Below, in pieces: positions 56,400 to 64,000 of a DNA stretch of 64,000 nt. The notes beneath the pieces are model-generated. The model saw only the letters and a list, made by a program, of their open reading frames with translations, did no database searches and was not told the DNA's origin. Every line of letters starts with the position of its first letter. The first letter of the stretch is position 1. A program made the translations under genes and the position numbers. The DNA is from Coleophoma eucalyptorum (Eukaryota > Ascomycota > Leotiomycetes > Helotiales > Dermateaceae), in assembly GCA_026120035.1 (NCBI GenBank), contig JALRME010000015.1:427830-491829 (forward strand). The letters are read 5' to 3'.

Positions 56400-58826
56400 T
56401 CACTGTCGTCTGAAACCTGGAGGCGGACCTCCTCTTCCATCAAAATTGCCAGCACCAAAAGCCATATCTGGGCCTGGAAAGCCACTCATCTGAGGGGGAA
56501 ATCCAGGTGGCGGGGGGCCGTAGTAGCCTGGGGGAGCTCTCATATTAGCAACATCTGGTGGAAAGCTACCCATGGGCAACCCTGGTGGAAACATCTGTTG
56601 AGGCATGGGCATACCACCACGTCCAGGGCCTGAAAGCCCTGGAGGAGGTGCTACATGACGTTGTTGAGATGCTGAAAGTTGATTGGGTTGTTGGGCCCAA
56701 GAGGGAGGCATCTGTTCTAGACCCGGGGGTGGTGGACGTTGAAGTATCTGCATTGGAGGGCCACCACGTTCATCAAAGAACTGTGGGCCTGGACGACCTT
56801 GACCTTGACGTTGAGCAGCATTTCGCTCTCTCTGGATTTCTTGTTCGCGTTGCTCCATCATCATTTGGTGTTGCATTTGACGGTCAATTTGCTGCTTTTG
56901 TGGCGGCATTCTCAACATCAATTCCTCTGTTCTCTGAGGTTGTGGGGCAGCCTTAGCACTTTGCATAAGTCCCATCAAGAACTCTGTATTGCTATTACGG
57001 CTTTGTGGATGGTCAGGCCTAACAGAAGACTGGCTGAGAGTGGTTTGGCGTTGGGAAACAAGCTCGGACAACATCTGTTCTGGTCTAACAGATGAAGGCT
57101 GGCTCCCAGTCATCTGGCGTTGAGACAACAAGTCTGTTAAAAGAGCTTGCTGGGAGTTCCTATCACGCTGTCGTCCCTCGTCTTGTCGTTCTGGCCGATA
57201 TTGCTGAAATGGCTCTGGAACGGGCATTGGAGCACTTTGTGGCTTTGGTTCTTGAGGCGGAGGCTTTGGCTGCTGTGCAGGATTGCTCGGTGGGGTTGAG
57301 CCAGAGGCAGCCAAGGTTTGTCGTTGCAGTTTCTGAAGCAACTGCTGAAATGCTTCCTTCTCTGATGTTGTCTGCGTGTTGCTCGTGAGTAATGATTCTA
57401 GTGCATTTGGAGGAGCAGCTGGCATTGGAGCCGGTGGTTCTGTAGCTCGGCGCTGCGGTTCTTCCTGAGGCGTGAACAAAGATGCAAATCTCGAGGCTTT
57501 TCCTGAAGGCTTAGATTTTGCAAGTCCTTCTTTCTTAGACTCAACAACAGCTTCATTCTCTGGTGCATCTTTGGACGTAGCCCACATTCCAAAAAACTTG
57601 TCTGGGCCTGTATCAATAGGAAGTGGGGTTTCGACCTTTGCCTTCTCGACGCCAAAGAATGACCCTGGACCAAAAGTATCTGGAATTTGTCTTGTTTCTT
57701 CTGCAGGTGTCGCCTTTGCTCCATCTTTTCCAGCCATCTGTTCTTTCCACTTCTGAAAGTCCTCTTGTGTATGGGCCTGATTCTTCTCGTTCGCAGGCTC
57801 ATCCATCCACTCTGGGTCCCGTTCCTGTCTCTGATCCCGATCCCACCGACGATCAGCCCGGTCCCCTCCTCTATCTGGTCGCTCCCTTTCAGATCCTCTA
57901 TCTGGTGCTCTATCGTCTTTCTCTCTCCATCCTCGGTTGCGGTCAGCAAATCTATCGCCGTTGCTGTTACGGTCTCTTGGCGTTGATGGAGCATCCTCCT
58001 TGAACCAAGAAGGTTCATTCCTGCCTCTGCCGTTACCATTCCTACGACCATCTCCTTCATTGTGGTCATGATCGCGCTCGCGCTCTTTATCACGGGAAAA
58101 ATTCTCGAAGCCCCTTGGATGCCTCTCCTTTACATCTCGATCCTCACGGTCCTTGAATTTTCTGTCTTCCCTCTTGTCATCGCGGTGTCCAGCAACGCCC
58201 ATGCGTCCATTAAAACGCTCGGCGCCTTCCGTCCCAAAACTTTTCCTGGGCTTCACAGTGCTCCATCCTTCACCATCTGATTCGCCATCTGTGCGTTTGG
58301 GGCGCAAAGAGTTTGGTCGAGTATCTCGGCTCTTCTCATGATCATTATCACCAATCTTGTCACGAAAGCTATATCGGTCGCGTGAGTCCGTTGTGCGCAA
58401 ACCAGGTCGGTCTGGGGAATCGAAAGGTTTTCCTGCATTGCGAATTGAGGTTGCTGACATGAAAGATGTTTTGGGGGGTCCTAAGACAATATCTTCGGGA
58501 TCTGCATACGTCAATAAAGTACTTACACGAATGGTGTGAGAGGTATTACTTGTGCTGTTGCGGGAGACATGCGCTGGCCGTCTGTTCTCCTGGGCTGGAA
58601 GATTTGGCGCATCATGATTCTTGCTTCTGTCGCCTGACTGTCGATTGGACTGAGTGCGAGCATTGTCTGTCGGCAGGCTGAGCTGTGTCAATACGGTCCT
58701 TGAGTTCCTTGGGAATCTTCTGGCTTACCCCATCCATTGTTCTGCAGGAGGCAAGGTTGTTGGCTTAGATACTAATGGTGATTCTCGTAGATGTTTTAAC
58801 TCCTCTGGAGTATATCTTATCGCCAT
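56400..58826 (-). CDS. 4E-T-like eIF4E-binding/P-body protein
   Basis: Large disordered protein of 791 aa (58826-58729 and 58677-56400, 51-nt intron giving QWMGLPTDNAR). The short first exon encodes YTPEELKHLRESPLVSKP, which resembles the eIF4E-binding YxxxxL motif of eIF4E-transporter (4E-T) proteins, although the usual hydrophobic residue after the Leu is Lys here. Residues about 150-320 are Arg/Asp/Glu-rich (RGRNEPSWFKED, RDREDRDVKERH). DPEWMDEP lies at about 300 and RFASLFTPQEEP lies further on. The C-terminal half is Gln- and Pro-rich, ending with GPGRGG- and PPPGF-type motifs. Single-domain folding is absent. A role in translational repression or mRNA decay is inferred from the motif and composition. 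Confidence 0.72.
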
Positions 58827-59550
58827 AATGGTCGACAAGGTTTAGATATTGCAGTTCTAGCTCATGAAGTCATGGATATTGTCGTAGTGTCTTATGAGGT
58901 GTCCTCAGTATCGTACAAAGAAGTCACCAGATCTTCAGTACCGCCAAGAGAACGGTTGAAAGACTCAAAGGAGCTGCCTGCACACTGCAGTATAGAAAGA
59001 TCGTACTGATAATGTTGTCAGCTAAGTTATAGCTGTGTATCTCGTGTTCGAGGGAGGCACTGCGCAATGTGCCAGAGCACAGTGCTCGCGTTGATAAAGA
59101 GGGGTCTCCCTATGACGTTGCGTTGCTTCAATGGTCAAATACGTTGTAACACGACTTTGAGGCTTCCGGGCTGCCTGTAGTAACGTGCTAGTCTTAGTTT
59201 GATGTTCTGTTTGTCGTTGTTGGATGTTCGTGCGCTCAAATCATGCAGTTGTCGAGATTCTATGTGGTTCTTGAGCTGAAGTTGGCTGCCTTACATAAGC
59301 AAGCATGATGCTTCCCTAGTCTTGACAAGCTTCATGAGCTCTACCTCAGCCGGTACCGCTTGATTTGTCGGTGAAAGAAGACTTAGATCTAACAGAGCCA
59401 CGACGGGTCAGAATCCATTCTATATTAACAACATATCATTTATCTCAAAGGTCAATTGTATTGCTGATCAAAAAAAGTATATGAGTTTGAGATTCCTCAC
59501 TACATCAATTGAGGAAGTCAATGGCAAAAACAATTAATTGAATGTTCTAT
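58827..59550. other. Intergenic region upstream of the 4E-T-like gene
   Basis: 0.7 kb. It includes the promoter of the 4E-T-like gene and the 3' flank of URB1. No gene is seen. Confidence 0.5.
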
Positions 59551-62500
59551 CTACGCTGCAGTGTTCTGGCTATTCTTGATTCCTTTCTTCCAATTTTCTA
59601 CCCTTGTCTTATCAGATGATTCAATGATGAGATCCATCAAGACTTTCACAGACTTTCCTCCACCAAGAGCAATCTGAGCATCGGCCCAAGTTATGCTACT
59701 AAATCTTGTTATGAGTGTCGTACTGCCACCCTCGATAGTTGTCGCTCTGAAAAGGATTCTGAGAATCTTGTCCCGTAAGCCAGCTGCGAGGTATGCGTTA
59801 TTGTACAATGATAGAATCTTCTCAAACACTCGTCTCTTGTGGAAAATCGCTAGGTCAGCTTTGTTCCGAAGCCCAGCAAGCATATATGTGAGAAGCCAGT
59901 CGACTTCAGTGTAGTGTGCATCATCCAAACTCGGGGCATCGTCCAGTATTTTAAACATGAGAGGGGGCTTCTGCAGCTCCCATGTAGGTCCTTGAGACAA
60001 GAACTTATTGACCTTGGGATATAGACAGTGCAGTGGATCAGCTAAGACTGATATTGCGTGAGATGCGAAGGACGATAAAATTGTCGTCAGCGGTTCGTCG
60101 TCTATAACCTTTCTGGCTGTCTCAACGACTTCGCAAAGTAGTAACCACATCTGTTCCTTCCCTTCATATGTGGATTCCTTGGTCTTGGTCGCTAGTTTCG
60201 AGATGTTTGTTGCAGCTTCCTTCCTCACGCTGAGATGGGTGGAGGAAAGGAGCATAACAAGGGCCGCAGCATAGCCTCCCTCAATAACTTCGTCCACCTC
60301 CTTATTGGTCCATTTTACCAGTGCACTGTGATCCTCACCGGGCGTCTCAGACCCATCTAGCATGCTGGACATTATCTCCAGTTTGTCGTTCTCCGAGTCG
60401 TCTAAATTGACCTTAGTATTTAGGACTTCAGTAGTTCCCTCAGAGCATGTGCTGGGCAGGGTCAGATCGTCCACAAGTTTTCGATACCGTCCAATGACTT
60501 TCCTTGAGGAAGACTGTTCTGGTGTTTCTTCAGCTAGCTTTTTCCCCACGGCCTTGACGACCTTCTTGTCCTCCCCAAGTTTGACCGAGAAGGCAAGATA
60601 TCTTGCCAAAAAATCAGCAACATCATTCAGCACTGTTTCTTCGGCCGTCTTGACAAGAAATGGCCACTGCTCAAGGAAGACCATGGTCAGAAGACTCATA
60701 ATACCCTCTTCCTGTGTCCTCGACTCTTCGGCTTGAATCTGTTCAAGGGCATATATGTACTTGATGGGGGTTGAGGCACATCGTGTGACACAATTGTCGA
60801 GAAATTGGTTTACCGAGTCACTGGATGACAATTCTCGGGTTGTTCTTAGCATAGATATGAGGCAGTCAAGCGCAGACCCTTGTGTCTGTGTCTGAAGAAT
60901 CTGGTTCTCTGTAATTACAGAACCTAAAACAGATCTCAGTTTTTGTAAAGGCATCTCTTCTGGTGCATAGGCAGAGAGCTTCAACATAGCCATGAAGGGT
61001 GACAGCGTGAGGCCATCAACTTTTGCAAACCATCTCATTCCTGGTGAGAAATGTGCAAATTCGAAAAGATTTTCGAGCTCCAGTGACAGCATAGCGCGAT
61101 CTTCGGGAGATAAAGAGTCAACTTCAATGGCTTGAAGCGTTCGGGTGAGATTCCCGGATACATCGAACTTCGCCACTAAAGCAACTCGAGGGATAATCTC
61201 ATAGTACAATACTAGTAGTTTGGACGTTGCCTGTCTTTGCATCAGATCATTATCTGGCATACCTCTGTATGCCTTCACGACGTCCTCGAAAATTGGGCAT
61301 CGTAGACAGAACTCTGCGATCAGAGTATCTGCTGCTTGGTTCCAGACGGAAGATGAGCTGACTGCTGCTTCTCTATACATTTTTAAAACTCCTTGCAATT
61401 TCTTGAAGGCAATGACGAGGATCCGGATAGCAAAAAATGTGATCAATTTCACTGACTGGTTGAGACACCGCGTCAAACTTTTCTGGTTAAGAGGTTGAGG
61501 TAGTATACTCTCTAGGACAATCGATGTTGGTGGAGGTAGTCTTGCAAAGCCCTTGGCGTGACCGAAGTACGCCGGGATGGGCAATTGAACTGTAGAGTAC
61601 AGGAATGCGGAATAGCCAACCCAAGTTGTCGTTAGCTTCGGGTCAAAAGAAAAGGACTTTTTGTTGAAGAAGTAGTCAGCAACCAGTTCAGGCGCAGCCC
61701 GAAGTATTGCTAGTAAAAGCTCGCTTTGTTTCGTACTTGACCAAGGCTTCAAATTCTGTATGACATCTGACAAAATCGTGTTTCGTACAGGGACTTTATC
61801 GGTGAAACGGTCCATCCACTCAATACTATCAAGTCCCAAATCAATATACGCCTGACCAGCATTGGCATCATAGCCATCATCAGGATCTATACCGCGTGGA
61901 TAAAAGCCGGATTGTCGATTTAGTAATCCAAGATCTGGCGAGGTGCATGCCAGGATTAAAAATTCATGTGCGACTTCCTCCACGGACTTTTTTCCTGTCT
62001 CAGTATCTTCGTTCACTTGATCATAACGGTACAAAGTTGTGAAGCGTCCAAGGGATAAGGCATTCACTACTTTCGTCTTCGCATCTCGTGGAAGCGCCTC
62101 GTCCTTCAGTACATATGCCTTCAGGGTCTCAAGAACCTCAAGTACCATAAATGGGGGGTCATCCTTAATATCTCGTGTCAGAGCAGACACGATGTCGCGC
62201 TGATTGAGTAGCTCTCGTTTGGCGTCAGAAGGTAGGAACTTGATTAGCGCAAGGGTAAGTCGAAGCCCATTCGTTCTTACGGAAGGCCGCCTCCTATCCT
62301 CAATAGCATCGCCAGTTAACCTTATGAGAAGATTCCGAGCCAAGGATTTCAACATTCTATCTCTTGCACGGAACACTTGTTTAGACATAGAGCCTCCATC
62401 AAATATCGTTATCTCCCTTACTAAACGCAACGCAGGCGAGATGACATGTTCCTTGCCCTTTTGTGCACTCAACCCTCTTGCGATGAGCTCCTGCTGTGGC

Positions 62501-63027
62501 TTTTGGAGTAAAGTTCGACCAAGTCGAAGCCCATAGTCCGAAAAATCCAAGAAGTTCGAGATGGTTTTCAGGAGATTGGCAAGGACAGCTGAGACTGCAG
62601 CCGAGAGAGACTCGTTGTTCGACTGCGCTGCATATTCCCATGTCTGCATGATATCTGACAGATATACATGATCCTTATCATCCTCGTTCGTAGGTTTCTG
62701 GGACTCTAAATAGTCTTTCAGTATGCTAACCAGCTGTGGACTCTCGGCGGCCTGGGTCGGGAGACTATCTAAGAAGGTCTTGAATGTATCAATAGCTGGC
62801 CAAACTATCAGCTTCTGAAGATCATAAGTGTAAAGAATGATGGTACCTCTCTTTGCGCGGCCTGCATCTTGATCAAAGGTCAATATCTGTCGCAATTGGC
62901 GGCCAGACTTAACCTGGTCCGCAGGTTGTACTTCTGTATCAGAATACGGCGCTTTATTGGAGATTTTCTGGCGTTTCTGATATGCTTGAGCACCATCCTC
63001 AACAGAATCTACAGACCTTTTGACCAT
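59551..63027 (-). CDS. URB1: Nucleolar pre-ribosomal-associated protein URB1/NPA1
   Basis: Very large, helical-repeat nucleolar protein acting in 60S ribosomal subunit assembly, 1158 aa as one open frame (63027-59551). The N-terminal signature GRQLRQILTFDQDAGRAKRG is typical of URB1/NPA1. Central and C-terminal parts are alpha-solenoid-like. A 51-nt segment at 62796-62846 has GT...CAG ends and is a multiple of three; removing it joins AKR to AIDTFKTFLDSL, which resembles the family spacing better, so a small in-frame intron is likely and would give 1141 aa. The overall length is shorter than in animals but normal for fungi. The protein has an N-terminal basic, probably nuclear localisation segment (KRQKISNK). 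Divergent from IML1, 295 bp apart. Confidence 0.9.
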   Translation of the reverse strand: MVKRSVDSVEDGAQAYQKRQKISNKAPYSDTEVQPADQVKSGRQLRQILTFDQDAGRAKRGTIILYTYDLQKLIVWPAIDTFKTFLDSLPTQAAESPQLVSILKDYLESQKPTNEDDKDHVYLSDIMQTWEYAAQSNNESLSAAVSAVLANLLKTISNFLDFSDYGLRLGRTLLQKPQQELIARGLSAQKGKEHVISPALRLVREITIFDGGSMSKQVFRARDRMLKSLARNLLIRLTGDAIEDRRRPSVRTNGLRLTLALIKFLPSDAKRELLNQRDIVSALTRDIKDDPPFMVLEVLETLKAYVLKDEALPRDAKTKVVNALSLGRFTTLYRYDQVNEDTETGKKSVEEVAHEFLILACTSPDLGLLNRQSGFYPRGIDPDDGYDANAGQAYIDLGLDSIEWMDRFTDKVPVRNTILSDVIQNLKPWSSTKQSELLLAILRAAPELVADYFFNKKSFSFDPKLTTTWVGYSAFLYSTVQLPIPAYFGHAKGFARLPPPTSIVLESILPQPLNQKSLTRCLNQSVKLITFFAIRILVIAFKKLQGVLKMYREAAVSSSSVWNQAADTLIAEFCLRCPIFEDVVKAYRGMPDNDLMQRQATSKLLVLYYEIIPRVALVAKFDVSGNLTRTLQAIEVDSLSPEDRAMLSLELENLFEFAHFSPGMRWFAKVDGLTLSPFMAMLKLSAYAPEEMPLQKLRSVLGSVITENQILQTQTQGSALDCLISMLRTTRELSSSDSVNQFLDNCVTRCASTPIKYIYALEQIQAEESRTQEEGIMSLLTMVFLEQWPFLVKTAEETVLNDVADFLARYLAFSVKLGEDKKVVKAVGKKLAEETPEQSSSRKVIGRYRKLVDDLTLPSTCSEGTTEVLNTKVNLDDSENDKLEIMSSMLDGSETPGEDHSALVKWTNKEVDEVIEGGYAAALVMLLSSTHLSVRKEAATNISKLATKTKESTYEGKEQMWLLLCEVVETARKVIDDEPLTTILSSFASHAISVLADPLHCLYPKVNKFLSQGPTWELQKPPLMFKILDDAPSLDDAHYTEVDWLLTYMLAGLRNKADLAIFHKRRVFEKILSLYNNAYLAAGLRDKILRILFRATTIEGGSTTLITRFSSITWADAQIALGGGKSVKVLMDLIIESSDKTRVENWKKGIKNSQNTAA

Positions 63028-63322
63028 GGTTATGAAATGTTCTGATGTGTAATGAAATATTCATCCCGTATCAACACGGAGAACTAAAGTAACCTTAAGC
63101 TCCTTCACTTCACTTTTTTTCGTCTTATCGATTTATCGCGGATCGGAGTCGGCAATGCGGCCGCATTTGGCCGCCAATCCGGATAGCCCGACGCGGTGGC
63201 AGAATGATAGCTTTGATGCCATGCTGATTGAATGACAATTACATTACATCTACCAAAGATGAGAGCTCTTTCTCCATGGTGGTTCGCCTTTAACCTATGC
63301 TCGTAGTATAATATGACACTCA
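63028..63322. promoter_or_regulatory. Divergent promoter URB1 / IML1
   Basis: A 295-bp interval between start codons. It contains a GCGGCC-GCATTT-GGCCGC inverted repeat at 63157-63174, which could form a hairpin or bind a palindromic factor. No other motif is called. Confidence 0.5.
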
Positions 63323-64000
63323 ATGTCCGCGGCCATACCAGCAACCCCACGCCGAGGTGCCCCGAGACCCTCGCACCTTAGGCAGGTTAGCAATGGCAGC
63401 TCTGAGACTTTCCATACAGATTCGAGCACCGGTACAGCAATTCAACATAGCTCTCGGCCCATGAAACAGACCGTCGTCGAAAAGTGCACGCTCTGGGTGC
63501 ACGAAAAAGACTTTCCGAACGAAGATGTCGTGCTAAATCTGGACTTGTTTCCCACGATCAAGGAAGGTGATCTTCTAGCTATCGTAGCATTGAAGACGGA
63601 CTCAGGCGTACGGGATTTTCAAGATGTAGAAATTGGGGGTTCGACGGGAATAAACAGCGACCGAATTGGCTCTAATATTGGGCTTTCAGGTAAAGGCATT
63701 GCGACAGACATAAAATACGACGTCGATCCAGCGAAACGCTACTTATTTGTCGCGAAAGACATGAAGAAGGATATGAAAGCAAAACACTCAGGTCTCCAGG
63801 TCTCTGTCGCAAAGTACCTTGCAGATGTCTTCATGCTCAAGCATAGGTCCAGCGTCCTGCTAACAGCAGCAAGTAAGCCCGTCCCTGTAGGTTAGCCACT
63901 CTAATAATGGTTACAGATAAGCGGCGATGGTTATTCGGCTTCTCATGTCGAGTTAACTTTCAAAGACGAATACTTGGCGAGATCAGATATGTGGCGCTTA
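63323..64000 (+). CDS. IML1: IML1 (GATOR1/SEACIT subunit), 5' partial
   Basis: N-terminal part of the DEPDC5/IML1 GAP that restrains TORC1, truncated by the window end. Exon 1 starts at 63323. Family motifs are [34 protein letters not shown] and [42 protein letters not shown] further exon in the conserved frame reads [22 protein letters not shown] to the edge (about 63917-64000). The best donor is GTAAGC at 63873 and the acceptor is at 63916, but their phases do not join exon 1 to the conserved frame of exon 2; see findings. The gene is real, but the second junction is unresolved. The remaining several kilobases lie beyond the edge. Confidence 0.88.

Noticed and set aside
56739..58280. Many open frames antisense to the 4E-T-like gene
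   Set aside because: The opposite strand is a continuous, compositionally consistent 760-codon frame; the antisense ones follow from its repetitive codons.
58504..58545. Possible 25-nt intron within the 4E-T-like second exon
   Set aside because: GT...CAG ends are present, but 25 nt is too short for a fungal intron, so I keep it as coding.
1..64000. CRISPR arrays, prophage, insertion sequences and replication origins
   Set aside because: The sequence is eukaryotic, with introns throughout. No spaced identical repeats, terminal inverted repeats or integrase genes were seen.

Overview
The window is nuclear DNA from a filamentous ascomycete (Pezizomycotina). Genes carry many short introns of about 44-75 nt with GTAAGT-type donors and CTRAY branch sites. 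The families are fungal: hybrid histidine kinase, highly reducing-type polyketide synthase, Zn2Cys6 regulator, RTA1, TRI12-type efflux pump and fungal rhodopsin-like membrane protein. A leotiomycete-like genome is my guess from overall feel, not a demonstrated placement.

Layout. About 1.5-36 kb is accessory in character: hybrid histidine kinase (1547-5050, +), P450 (6263-7864, -), a 2.7 kb gene-poor stretch with repeats, FAD monooxygenase (10530-11876, -), two MFS exporters in tandem (12932-15100 and 15650-17417, +), a nucleoside deoxyribosyltransferase-like gene (17705-18193, +), a large PKS (18302-25225, -), a secreted type-B carboxylesterase (26549-28698, +), a seven-helix rhodopsin-like membrane protein (29930-31464, +), a Zn2Cys6 regulator (33044-34858, +) and a PEP-mutase/isocitrate-lyase family enzyme (34954-35937, -). 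This has the shape of a polyketide gene cluster with synthase, tailoring oxidases, exporters and a local regulator, although membership of each gene is inferred from position only.

About 37-64 kb is mostly core: SUV3 helicase, a VAMP7-like R-SNARE, a small unknown protein, an RTA1-family protein, a membrane SDR, a G-patch protein, SEC1, a coiled-coil protein of unknown role, a Dal5-type transporter, a 4E-T-like protein, URB1/NPA1 and the 5' part of IML1, which runs off the right edge.

The most interesting object is the PKS. It keeps intact KS, AT, KR and ACP signatures, but its dehydratase region has lost both catalytic residues (His to Tyr, Asp to Asn), and the methyltransferase and enoylreductase regions have lost their nucleotide-binding glycine motifs. 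It therefore looks like an HR-PKS that has become a ketoreducing-only synthase. Further points worth checking are a GC-AG intron, a CGG-N6-CCG palindrome in the PKS promoter, a degenerate repeat of about 136 bp near 53.4 kb, and a splice-phase conflict at the start of IML1.

Exon coordinates were derived by hand from splice consensus and reading-frame agreement. Most gene models close to a multiple of three with conserved motifs running through the junctions; the exceptions are stated.
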